Assembly (NCBI GenBank): GCA_030549905.1
Contig: JAUQQK010000012.1
Coordinates: 1 to 59,348 of the forward strand
Origin: Aquificota bacterium
GTDB lineage: Bacteria > Aquificota > Aquificia > Aquificales > Aquificaceae
Direction: 5' to 3'
DNA length: 59,348 bases
The notes beneath the pieces are model-generated. The model searched no databases. It was not told where the DNA came from and worked only from the letters and a program-made list of their open reading frames with translations. The translations under genes and the position numbers were made by a program. Of this stretch, positions 36,266-43,579 are shown piece after piece (position 1 is the first letter of the stretch; each line of letters starts with the position of its first letter).

Positions 36266-37027
36266 TCACGTCGAGTGAGAAATATGTTCATTGAAAGACC
36301 TCCATAGAGCATAGGCATACAAACAGGTAAGCAAGCATATCCAAGAAAATACACCCTCTACCTTCTGCCTTTGTGATTTGTCCTCTCTACTGCTACAAAC
36401 CTTTACAAGCTCACATCCCCTATACCCCCTATCACCTATAAGCTCAAACCTCTCAAGCAAACTCCTAAGCAATGAACTCTTTGAATATCTCAACCTCAAA
36501 GACCTTACCTCATGATAACTTCCTGGGTGAAACAAAAGGTCATAAACAACTCCATAATAAAGCTCTTTGAACTTGACCCTTTGTTTGTAATGCTGGCTAT
36601 AGAGATTTCTGTTTCTTACACCCCAAAATTGTTTGTCTGACATTCGCTTTATCTTGTGCGTTCTTGCTCTGTTGACATTAGCTACTGGCAAAATTGTCCC
36701 ATCAACTACAAGCCTTATCTTCTTTCCAGCAGTTAATTTCAAAAGCATAAGCAGATACACCCGATAGAGCATATACTCTCTCAAAAGTCTATAAACTCTT
36801 CTCACTTTTGACTTTCTGAAGATGTGATAGGACATTATTTTGTTGCTGATAAGAAGTCTGGCAAGTTTCAAGACGGGTGTTCCTGTAAGGAAGGAGAGAA
36901 TAAAAAGGGATGCTATTTGCTCATCAGATAGCTTAGGCTTTCTGCCTACTTTTGGGCTATGGTCTATAGCTTTTGAGAAAGTTTGTATGGTTTGCAGTAT
37001 TCTGTGATATACTTCAAGTAGTAGCAT
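36266..37027 (-). CDS. DDE transposase of an insertion sequence, IS982/IS5-like
   Basis: The 253-aa product has the layout of DDE transposases: an N-terminal helical region with KLSDEQIASLFILSFLTGTP, the first Asp in LVVDGTILPVANVNRAR, the second in LIGDRGYRGCELVK, and the Glu in QKVEGVFSWICLLT. Between the second and third motifs the protein is short, and the C-terminus runs into the left terminal repeat, so activity is uncertain. A ribosome-binding site (AGGAGGTATCAAA) precedes the ATG. Family choice between IS982 and IS5 types is by general look only. Confidence 0.8.
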   Translation of the reverse strand: MLLLEVYHRILQTIQTFSKAIDHSPKVGRKPKLSDEQIASLFILSFLTGTPVLKLARLLISNKIMSYHIFRKSKVRRVYRLLREYMLYRVYLLMLLKLTAGKKIRLVVDGTILPVANVNRARTHKIKRMSDKQFWGVRNRNLYSQHYKQRVKFKELYYGVVYDLLFHPGSYHEVRSLRLRYSKSSLLRSLLERFELIGDRGYRGCELVKVCSSREDKSQRQKVEGVFSWICLLTCLYAYALWRSFNEHISHST

Positions 37028-37133
37028 TTTGATACCTCCTAAGTGGGGTATTGGGTAGGGTAGTATAGGGCTACCCTACCCGCTTCTTATTTTAGCAAGG
37101 AGTGTCTATTAAAAGGAATTTCTCACCCGACGT
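36268..37133. mobile_element. Insertion sequence with 16-bp terminal inverted repeats
   Basis: The left end ACGTCGAGTGAGAAAT (36268-36283) matches the reverse complement of the right end (37118-37133) with one mismatch. The element of about 866 bp holds a single transposase gene. No clear target-site duplication flanks it. The right end stops 9 bp before the -10 box of lipA. Confidence 0.75.
37053..37081. repeat. Perfect 11-bp hairpin inside the insertion sequence
   Basis: GGGTAGGGTAG at 37053-37063 pairs with CTACCCTACCC at 37071-37081 around a 7-nt loop. It lies between the right terminal repeat and the transposase start. Read on plus it is followed by CGCTTCTTATTTTA, a weak T-rich tail. 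On the transposase strand it lies upstream of the ribosome-binding site and could block read-through from outside promoters, as hairpins do in other insertion sequences. Confidence 0.65.
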
Positions 37134-37142
37134 CTTAACAAT

Positions 37143-37148
37143 TATAAT
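37143..37148 (+). promoter_or_regulatory. -10 box TATAAT 9 nt before lipA
   Basis: TATAAT, nine bases, then the lipA ATG, with no ribosome-binding site. At the optimal 17-nt spacing the -35 position (37120-37125, TTCTCA) falls inside the right end of the insertion sequence. Confidence 0.55.
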
Positions 37149-37157
37149 TTATTTGCC

Positions 37158-37979
37158 ATGAAGCCTCTTCTTAACCTTTCTCAGACGCATAAGGTAAAAA
37201 GGCTTTTGAGAAACCTTTCCTTAAACACCGTGTGTGAAGAATCAAGATGTCCAAACATAGCGGAGTGCTTTGGCTGTGGCACTGCCACCTTTATGGTCTT
37301 AGGAGATATCTGCACAAGAGCCTGTAGTTTTTGCAACTTAGAAAGGGGCAGGGGAAAACCTGTAAGTGAGGAAGAAGTCTACAGACTGCTTAAGGCGGTC
37401 AAAGAATTAAAGCTAAAATATGTGGTGATAACATCACCTACCAGAGATGACCTGCCAGATGGTGGAGCAGGTCATTTTGCAAGGTGTATAAAGGTGCTGA
37501 AGGAGCATATAGCTGATATAAAGGTGGAAGTTCTTGTACCTGACTTTAAAGGCTCGGAAGAAGCCCTCAAGGTAGTACTTGATGCCAAGCCGGATGTGCT
37601 GGCTCATAATGTGGAAACGGTGCCAAGGCTCTATCCTCAAGTAAGAGGCGGTGCAAAGTATGAGAGAAGTTTAGGGCTTTTAAAGAGGGCAAAAGAGCTC
37701 GCTCCAGATATAACTACCAAATCCGCACTAATCCTTGGCTTTGGAGAAGGCTGGGCGGAAATTATACAGGTAATGAAGGACCTGAGAAGCGTAGGCTGTG
37801 ATATTCTTACCATAGGTCAGTATTACCAGCCCTCTTTGAGGCATCATCCTGTGGTCAAATATTACAGCTTAGGGGAGTTTAAGGAGCTTGAAAAGATAGC
37901 ATATTCGCTTGGCTTTAAGAGGGTGGCGAGCGGACCAAATGTGCGAAGCTCTTACAAAGCTTTTGAGCTTACCCTTTGA
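37158..37979 (+). CDS. lipA: Lipoyl synthase
   Basis: LipA inserts two sulfurs into protein-bound octanoyl chains. The 273-aa protein has both iron-sulfur sites: the auxiliary CEESRCPNIAEC motif near residue 29 and the radical-SAM CTRACSFC near 55. ITSPTRDDLPDGGAGHF, ETVPRLYPQVRGGAKYERSL in part, and the C-terminal RSSY motif (in GPNVRSSYKAF, with Asn in place of the usual Phe) complete it. It is on the short side for the family. Its place next to the sox cluster fits organisms that use lipoate-binding proteins in sulfur oxidation, but it could equally serve general lipoylation. Confidence 0.94.
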   Translation: MKPLLNLSQTHKVKRLLRNLSLNTVCEESRCPNIAECFGCGTATFMVLGDICTRACSFCNLERGRGKPVSEEEVYRLLKAVKELKLKYVVITSPTRDDLPDGGAGHFARCIKVLKEHIADIKVEVLVPDFKGSEEALKVVLDAKPDVLAHNVETVPRLYPQVRGGAKYERSLGLLKRAKELAPDITTKSALILGFGEGWAEIIQVMKDLRSVGCDILTIGQYYQPSLRHHPVVKYYSLGEFKELEKIAYSLGFKRVASGPNVRSSYKAFELTL

Positions 37980-37982
37980 ACC

Positions 37983-38870
37983 CTACTCGCCCTTTGCCTC
38001 CTTTAGAGCCTGCTTTATATCTTGGTCCGCTTTTATGAATATTTCTGCATTTTCCTTGCTTAGGTGTTTGCCATAGGTCTTGAGAAGGAAAGGAATATTT
38101 ACATAACCTACAACCACCTTACCGTCCTTTTCGTACATATATACCCTGCAGGGAGCAAGGGTGCCAAACTGAGGCACGTCCTTTAGTATAGCTTCTCCGT
38201 AGCTGAGATTGCAGGCGAGGAATATGGAAAATTTAGGGCTTTCCCTTTTCACATCCAGCATGTCCAAGATGTTCATATTAACCCCATCAAGGGAGGTCTT
38301 AAATATGGTCTTAAAAGTATCAAAGTCCTGACCCTCTATTACCTCTTCATAGACAAGCTCTTCTTTGAAGGCAGGCATTCCTTTCATTTTCCGCATCTTA
38401 GGGGTTTTTGAGCTCAGGCTTACAAGGGCATGCCTTAACTTTCTGTAAGTTTCCTCCACTGTTCTTCTTTCCTCAGATGTGAGCCTGTTTGAATATTTAG
38501 CCATAAAGAGCCTGTGATTTATTACCGTTGCCTTTACTTTACCGTCTTTGTCTTCATAAACAGCTACACTGCAGGGCATTATATTACTTAGAGCTGGAGC
38601 CTTTATGAGTATGTCCCCAAGTTTTTCCGTCTGACAGCCAAAGACCACATAGTAGTTTCTGAAGTCCTTATTTCCACGTGCCCTTATGGCATCGGATATG
38701 GTTAAGGTTCTTATAACCTTAATGCCCTGACCTTCCATGCCCTTCCTGACACCTTCCACCGCCTGCTTGAAGTCCTTCTCTTTTAGCTCGTAGGTGATAT
38801 ACATAAGCTGTATGGGGTCAAGGGCAAAGGTGAAAAGGGGAAGGAGGAGAAGGAAAAGAAGCTTTTTCAT
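37983..38870 (-). CDS. Exported protein with two DUF302 domains, end of the sox unit
   Basis: The 295-aa protein starts with a signal peptide (KKLLFLLLLPLFTFA). Two DUF302-type halves follow: one around PALSNIMPCSVAVYEDKDGKVKA near residue 100 and one around FGTLAPCRVYMYEKDGKVVVGYV near 245, each with a conserved PC motif. DUF302 proteins are often found with sulfur metabolism genes and have no settled activity. It starts 3 nt after the soxB stop, so it belongs to the sox transcription unit. It ends 3 nt from convergent lipA. Confidence 0.85.
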   Translation of the reverse strand: MKKLLFLLLLPLFTFALDPIQLMYITYELKEKDFKQAVEGVRKGMEGQGIKVIRTLTISDAIRARGNKDFRNYYVVFGCQTEKLGDILIKAPALSNIMPCSVAVYEDKDGKVKATVINHRLFMAKYSNRLTSEERRTVEETYRKLRHALVSLSSKTPKMRKMKGMPAFKEELVYEEVIEGQDFDTFKTIFKTSLDGVNMNILDMLDVKRESPKFSIFLACNLSYGEAILKDVPQFGTLAPCRVYMYEKDGKVVVGYVNIPFLLKTYGKHLSKENAEIFIKADQDIKQALKEAKGE

Positions 38871-38873
38871 GAA

Positions 38874-40622
38874 TCACCTCCAGTAGCAGTCTATATTGTA
38901 AGGATGGTCAAGGACTTTTACGTTGAGGGCTTTCTTCACATCTATGTGTATTTCCTTCTTCTTCCTGATGTAATCTACCACTATCTCCCTTATGTTCTTC
39001 TTTTCAGGCTCTACGCCCATAGGAGGCGGACCGCCATATACAGCCACCACATACTCCTTCTCAGGCTCAAGGGGCTTGCCCTTTATTCTCACATTCCTTA
39101 TCCTCTCACCCTGCTTGGCGTTTATCTTTAGTTCATACTCCACGCCGTAAATCCTTGACATATCTCCGCCCTGTTGATATAGGGGGTTAGGATTAAACAC
39201 GTTATCCGCCACATCCTCCCATAGAGCGAGCAGGTCTTTACCTTTACGTTTCATTATATACACCTCTGGGTATGTGAGACCAAGCACATCATAGACATCT
39301 TCCACCTTTATCTTCTGACCGGGCAATAAGGTTGTGCCCCATCTAAAGCCAGGCGACGTGCCTACATCTAAGGACATGACTGCATCCACACCATGATAGT
39401 AGTCCTCAAGGGCTTCGCCTATGAGCCTGTCCCAGGTGCTAAAGACCGTGTCCCTCTTATAAAGTAGTGTATGGGTTGTGCCTATAACCTCGTTGAATTC
39501 TTTTTCATAGGGTTTATACCACTTTTCTACGAGCTTCTTAGCCCCTTTGTCCTCTGGCACTACCTCAGAGAGCACTGGTATTAGCTTAAATCTATAGCTC
39601 TGAAGCTTTCCGTTCCTGACCTCTAAGTCCATCCTTCCTACAAACTTCCCATGAGAGCCGGGAGAGACGATAAGGGTATCTCCTACCCTTACAGGCGTTG
39701 GTGTCACATCGTGCGTGTGCCCTGATATGACTATGTCTATACCCTTTACCTGTTTCATCAGAGCTATGTCTAAGGGAAGTCCATCGTGAGAAAGGAGTAT
39801 TACAAGGTCTACCTTATGCTTTTCTCTGAGTTCTTTTACATACTTTTGAAGTTCTTCCGGGCGGACGCCAAAGGACCAGCCCTCTGTGAATTTTCTCGGG
39901 TTTGCAATAGGGGTAAAGGGGAAAGAGCTTCCTATTATGCCTACCTTTACTCCATTTTTCTCTATAACATCGTAGGGCGGAAATACAAGCTCTCCGAAGG
40001 GCTCTTCTGTTATGTTGTAGGAGATAAACTTAGCCTTTAGCTTATTTTTGACTATGTCTAAAAACTTTTCCTTTCCAACTGTCACATCCCAGTGAGCAAC
40101 TATATACTCGTAGCCCACATAGTTAAGCCAGTCCACTATTGCCATGCCATCTGTCTTTACCGCTATGCCCGAGGTAACCCATGTGTCTCCACCGTCAAGC
40201 ACTATGCATTTATCCTTTCCTCTTTCCTCTATGATGGCTCTTATTATGGTGGCCATTTGAGGAGCACCACCGGTTTTTCCATACAGTTTAGCAAGTTTTA
40301 TAAAGCTCACACAAGAGCCTGTATAGGCTTCTACAGAACCCGGCTTTATATTGTAATACTTCAGAAAGTCCATGCCTGTTAGATAACCCGGTGTTCCCCT
40401 TAAAGGCTCTGGTGCGAGCAAATTCATAGGCTCCGCAAAATACAGGGGTTTTAGGTGTCCGTGAATATCTGAAGTGAACACGAGGGTAAGGTTCCCATGG
40501 GGTTTAAACTCCATGAGCTTTTCAAAGCTAAGGGGCTTTCTGGCGAAGGCGTAGGGAGCAAGGGTTAGTGCGGACAAACCAAGAGCGGAAACACCAATAA
40601 AATCTCTTCTGCTTAAACTCAT
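38874..40622 (-). CDS. soxB: Thiosulfohydrolase SoxB
   Basis: SoxB is a periplasmic di-manganese enzyme that hydrolyses the terminal sulfonate from SoxY-bound thiosulfate, releasing sulfate. The ATG at 40622 is chosen: it follows GGAGGTATAAG and gives a Tat signal (SLSRRDFIGVSALGLSALTL). The 5'-nucleotidase-type metallophosphoesterase core shows VFTSDIHGHLKP, LDGGDTWVTSG, HWDVTVGKE, LSHDGLPLD and ISGHTHDVTPTP; the C-terminal 5'-nucleotidase domain follows. Length (about 582 aa) is typical. The Tat signal fits export of a folded metalloprotein. Confidence 0.95.
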   Translation of the reverse strand: MSLSRRDFIGVSALGLSALTLAPYAFARKPLSFEKLMEFKPHGNLTLVFTSDIHGHLKPLYFAEPMNLLAPEPLRGTPGYLTGMDFLKYYNIKPGSVEAYTGSCVSFIKLAKLYGKTGGAPQMATIIRAIIEERGKDKCIVLDGGDTWVTSGIAVKTDGMAIVDWLNYVGYEYIVAHWDVTVGKEKFLDIVKNKLKAKFISYNITEEPFGELVFPPYDVIEKNGVKVGIIGSSFPFTPIANPRKFTEGWSFGVRPEELQKYVKELREKHKVDLVILLSHDGLPLDIALMKQVKGIDIVISGHTHDVTPTPVRVGDTLIVSPGSHGKFVGRMDLEVRNGKLQSYRFKLIPVLSEVVPEDKGAKKLVEKWYKPYEKEFNEVIGTTHTLLYKRDTVFSTWDRLIGEALEDYYHGVDAVMSLDVGTSPGFRWGTTLLPGQKIKVEDVYDVLGLTYPEVYIMKRKGKDLLALWEDVADNVFNPNPLYQQGGDMSRIYGVEYELKINAKQGERIRNVRIKGKPLEPEKEYVVAVYGGPPPMGVEPEKKNIREIVVDYIRKKKEIHIDVKKALNVKVLDHPYNIDCYWR

Positions 40623-40668
40623 CTTATACCTCCGAAAAAAATTATAAGGGGGCAAAGCCCCCTAAGAT

Positions 40669-41343
40669 TTACTTATTTACTGGAGACTCTGGATGTAACA
40701 GGTAAGTCACCACGTTCATCACGTCGTTGGTGGAAAGGTTTCCATGGTAGCCAAACCTTGGCATAGAGGAGCAGGGGAATGCGGACCAGGAATTATAAAC
40801 TATGTTATAGACAGCCTTTAGCTTTTCCACCGCTTCTGGGCTGTTCATGTTTTCCTTGCTTATCCCCCACTTTTTACCATAGCCGTATAAGTTAGGACCC
40901 ATGGTGCCACCAGGCTTGCCCTTTTCTATGAGGTGGCATGCATAACAGTTTCCACCCTTTGCGGTGGGGCTGTCTGAGAACCCATAGCTGGCGTACCTTC
41001 CTCCACTTGGGGAATCAACTATTTTCTGCCCCTCCTTCCAGTCGCCCCAGTATATACCCCACTGAGGATATGCTATACTCTGCTGGCTCAACTGAATTAC
41101 CCTTTGTAGTTCTTTTGCAGGCATTTCCTCCCTGCTCTTATACTTTGAGCATATCTTCTGAGCTTCATCCTGGTTTAACTTCCATGCAAACCTTGGGTCG
41201 CTGGAAAGCCCCGTCTTTAGTACCTGCATTACCTCTTCTGGCTTTACAGCTTCTTCCCTTTTGGGCTGTGCCTTCTTCTGCTGGGCATAAACACCCCCTA
41301 CCACCATACCGGCTATTGTAAGACCTACAACTATTTTCCTCAT
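40669..41343 (-). CDS. soxX: Sulfur-oxidising cytochrome c subunit SoxX
   Basis: SoxX is the small cytochrome of the SoxAX complex, which links thiosulfate to the SoxY cysteine. The 224-aa protein has a signal peptide (KIVVGLTIAGMVVGGVYAQ), one heme site CYACH near residue 135, and a likely axial methionine in SSMPRFGYHG near 198. It is longer than minimal SoxX because of a helical insert before the heme domain. A GGGAGGTAATTGGC ribosome-binding site precedes the ATG, 5 nt after soxA. Confidence 0.9.
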   Translation of the reverse strand: MRKIVVGLTIAGMVVGGVYAQQKKAQPKREEAVKPEEVMQVLKTGLSSDPRFAWKLNQDEAQKICSKYKSREEMPAKELQRVIQLSQQSIAYPQWGIYWGDWKEGQKIVDSPSGGRYASYGFSDSPTAKGGNCYACHLIEKGKPGGTMGPNLYGYGKKWGISKENMNSPEAVEKLKAVYNIVYNSWSAFPCSSMPRFGYHGNLSTNDVMNVVTYLLHPESPVNK

Positions 41344-41348
41344 GCCAA

Positions 41349-42188
41349 TTACCTCCCTATGCCTGGTGCTTTTATTTCAGTGCCGTTGGCAGACCCATAG
41401 AGGTAGGCAGAAAGAGCTACACCAAGGTCAGAGTGAGGTATAAACTCGGGCCATCTCATCTGGCGTATGCACTCCGCATACCTGTAATGCATGCTCATGG
41501 GTAAGCCCCATCTGACGAGGTATTTGGGGAATATAACAACCGCACTTCCTACCTCCCCCGGTCTATCCACGCTCCAAAGCCTTGTGGCTCTTATTCTGAC
41601 TTCTTGCTTGCCTGCATGACAGGTGGCACAGTTAAAGTCCCAGGGTCCAAGCCTCGTCTGGAAAGCTTGCTTTCCTATCTCATACATCTTTTTCACACGA
41701 GGGTCCTTGAGGTTTACATTTACCTTGTATCCATTTGATTCCATCGTCAGATACATGATTATGGCATCATACTCGCTCATACAGTTTCCACTTTTACCCC
41801 AGCACTGCTTTACAAACTTTTGCACCTCTTCAGGTTTCATGCCCGCATGCTTCTGAAGACACCAGCCCACACGGGTTTCCAGGTCCATCACCTTGCCCGC
41901 GTCCTGGAAATACCTTGGAAGCTGAGCCATGGCACCTTTAAAGTTGCCCGGTCCAAGCCCAAGGTCGCATTTGTCAAGGTTATACTTCTTGATAGCCTCC
42001 TTACCCACCTCATACCATACCTCGCCAGGGTTTACACCCTCCGCCAGCATTCTGTTAAACTCCTGCACAAGCCTGATTTCTTCCTCAGGAGAAAGTTCCT
42101 GGTCTTGCTGGGCAAAGGCTTTTGTTGATAGAAGACCTCCCGCCACCGCACCTGCTGTGAATAAGGCTAAAAGAAGTCTCTTCTTCAT
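41349..42188 (-). CDS. soxA: Sulfur-oxidising cytochrome c subunit SoxA, monoheme type
   Basis: SoxA carries the active-site heme with a cysteine ligand that forms the S-S bond between thiosulfate and SoxY. This 279-aa protein has a signal peptide, a single heme motif CATCH near residue 197, and the catalytic cysteine in YRYAECIRQMRWP near 243. The first-domain heme of diheme SoxA is missing; instead cysteines in KCDLGLG, GWCLQKH, QCWGKSGNC could form disulfides. This is the monoheme variant known from several sulfur oxidisers. Confidence 0.92.
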   Translation of the reverse strand: MKKRLLLALFTAGAVAGGLLSTKAFAQQDQELSPEEEIRLVQEFNRMLAEGVNPGEVWYEVGKEAIKKYNLDKCDLGLGPGNFKGAMAQLPRYFQDAGKVMDLETRVGWCLQKHAGMKPEEVQKFVKQCWGKSGNCMSEYDAIIMYLTMESNGYKVNVNLKDPRVKKMYEIGKQAFQTRLGPWDFNCATCHAGKQEVRIRATRLWSVDRPGEVGSAVVIFPKYLVRWGLPMSMHYRYAECIRQMRWPEFIPHSDLGVALSAYLYGSANGTEIKAPGIGR

Positions 42189-42200
42189 ATTTACACCTCC

Positions 42201-42527
42201 CTATGAAACCTTTATTTCTGCGGTCTTTTCCCACTTTCCACCCTTGTTATCCTCATAGGCAATCTTGACCACCCCGCTCTCCTCCACCTTCATAGCTATG
42301 GCGATAAAGGGATTTGCGCTCACTCCAGCACCCATGTTTATGGTGCTAACCAGTTTGTCATTAAAAAGAAGGTCAAGCTTCGTAAGGTGATAGGCTGGCA
42401 CTGTCTGACCTGTTTGCGGGTCTTTCCTTGCAGGGTTCATGGGATGGGTTATGACCATCTGAACCCTTATAATTTCCCCCTTCTTTGCTTCTTTTGGCAC
42501 ACGAAGTATGCCCGTTCCTACTGCCAT
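42201..42527 (-). CDS. soxZ: Thiosulfate carrier subunit SoxZ
   Basis: SoxZ is the partner of SoxY in the carrier that holds sulfur intermediates. The 108-aa protein lacks a signal peptide, as usual, and is exported as a complex with SoxY. It is an immunoglobulin-like beta sandwich with VQMVITHPMNPARKD near residue 22, VSANPFIAIAMKVEESG near 75 and a final GKWEKTAEIKV strand. An AAAGGAGGTGTAAT ribosome-binding site precedes the ATG. Confidence 0.93.
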   Translation of the reverse strand: MAVGTGILRVPKEAKKGEIIRVQMVITHPMNPARKDPQTGQTVPAYHLTKLDLLFNDKLVSTINMGAGVSANPFIAIAMKVEESGVVKIAYEDNKGGKWEKTAEIKVS

Positions 42528-42568
42528 ATTACACCTCCTTTATTGGATTTTTCAGAATAAACTGTTGA

Positions 42569-43012
42569 TTATCCACAACCCCCTGCGGTGACTTTGACCT
42601 CCTTTGTAGCCATAACAAAAGAGCCGTCCTTTAGCTTGAGGATAGCCCTCACGTTGGAGGTTTCACCCATCTTTATCCTTGTGGAGAAAAAGACCCTTCC
42701 GTTCATGGGTGTGAGCTTAACATCCGTTATCCAAGGGGAGGGGTTTTTGTCTACGAAAATCCAGAGCTGTTCCACCTTGTCTATGGGTATGTCAGATTCT
42801 ACGGTTATCGGTACGTTGGCACCGGATTCAGCTATGGTGGGTGCGGTAAGTTTGACCTCAGGGCTTTCCTTTACCTGAGAGAGGGCTACGCCAAGCCTTT
42901 TTTGCACCTCTTCTTCCAACTTTGAAGCACCAAAGGCTGGCTTAAGTGCTGGCAGGGCTGTTAGCCCAACCATTGCTACTGCGGACAATGTTAGAAACCT
43001 TCTCCTATCCAT
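42569..43012 (-). CDS. soxY: Thiosulfate carrier subunit SoxY
   Basis: SoxY carries sulfur intermediates on the cysteine of its flexible C-terminal tail. The 147-aa protein starts with a Tat signal (MDRRRFLTLSAVAMVGLTAL) and ends VTAGGCG, the characteristic GGCG(G) swinging arm. The core is a beta sandwich (APTIAESGANVPITVESD). A TAGGAGGTGCGAAA ribosome-binding site precedes the ATG. Confidence 0.95.
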   Translation of the reverse strand: MDRRRFLTLSAVAMVGLTALPALKPAFGASKLEEEVQKRLGVALSQVKESPEVKLTAPTIAESGANVPITVESDIPIDKVEQLWIFVDKNPSPWITDVKLTPMNGRVFFSTRIKMGETSNVRAILKLKDGSFVMATKEVKVTAGGCG

Positions 43013-43023
43013 TTTCGCACCTC

Positions 43024-43431
43024 CTAACAGGTTTTTAAACTTTGTTTTTTACATATACCTTTTATAAAGCCTACCACATCGTCCCCCGACCTGCTTCCGA
43101 AAAGCACGCCCAGTCGCTGGTCCTTCACAGGGTCATAGACCACCATGGTAGGCACCCCAGGCACACCCAGCCTTCTCGCCCACTGAGAGCCTTCTTCAGA
43201 GGATATGTCAAGGCTCACCACCACGAATTTTTCAAGGGTGTTCTGGACCTCCTCTTTACTCAGGGTGAACTCTTCAAAATGCCTGCAGTAGGAACAATAC
43301 TTGCTATAAAAGTATATAACAAGGGGCTTTTTCTGCTCTTTGGCTTTCTCCATGCCCTCCTTCAGGCTACCAAACCAGCCACCAAAACTTACCGCGCACA
43401 GCACAAGCAAGCCAAGAAGAATACTTCTCAT
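43024..43431 (-). CDS. Periplasmic thioredoxin-like protein (SoxW type)
   Basis: The protein has an N-terminal signal or anchor (RSILLGLLVLCAVSF), then a thioredoxin fold with active site SKYCSYCRHFEE (CxxC) and the cis-proline region VPGVPTMVVYD. A protein of this type (SoxW or SoxS) keeps the SoxY cysteine reduced. It is the first gene of the sox unit. Both ATG at 43431 (135 aa) and GTG at 43461 (145 aa) are possible; the ATG puts the signal peptide at the true N-terminus. No ribosome-binding site is obvious. Confidence 0.8.
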   Translation of the reverse strand: MRSILLGLLVLCAVSFGGWFGSLKEGMEKAKEQKKPLVIYFYSKYCSYCRHFEEFTLSKEEVQNTLEKFVVVSLDISSEEGSQWARRLGVPGVPTMVVYDPVKDQRLGVLFGSRSGDDVVGFIKGICKKQSLKTC

Positions 43432-43489
43432 GCGTAGCTTTAAATATACCTTGTGAGCCACAACTCTGCTATAGAATTTTCTTATAGCA

Positions 43490-43510
43490 TATATAAGCCA
43501 AACTTATATA
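43490..43510. promoter_or_regulatory. Inverted repeat in the sox-lepA intergenic region
   Basis: TATATAAG at 43490-43497 and CTTATATA at 43503-43510 form a perfect 8-bp inverted repeat around CCAAA. It lies 59 nt upstream of the ATG at 43431 of the first sox gene and 70 nt upstream of lepA. Position and symmetry fit an operator for a dimeric regulator of sox; AT-rich promoter sequence is the plain alternative. Confidence 0.4.
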
Positions 43511-43565
43511 GGCAATTTAATATATCCTTATTTAGTAATCCCCTTTAATAATACACCTTTGTGCA

Positions 43566-43571
43566 TAAAAT
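43566..43571 (+). promoter_or_regulatory. -10 box TAAAAT 8 nt before lepA
   Basis: TAAAAT ends 8 nt before the lepA ATG at 43580, with no ribosome-binding site between. This supports the ATG at 43580 over the ATG-less upstream extension. Confidence 0.5.
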
Positions 43572-43579
43572 ATAAACCT

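Noticed and set aside
36248-37157. Target-site duplication around the insertion sequence
   Set aside because: The flanks (AGTTTTC on the left, CTTAACA on the right) show no matching direct repeat of useful length.
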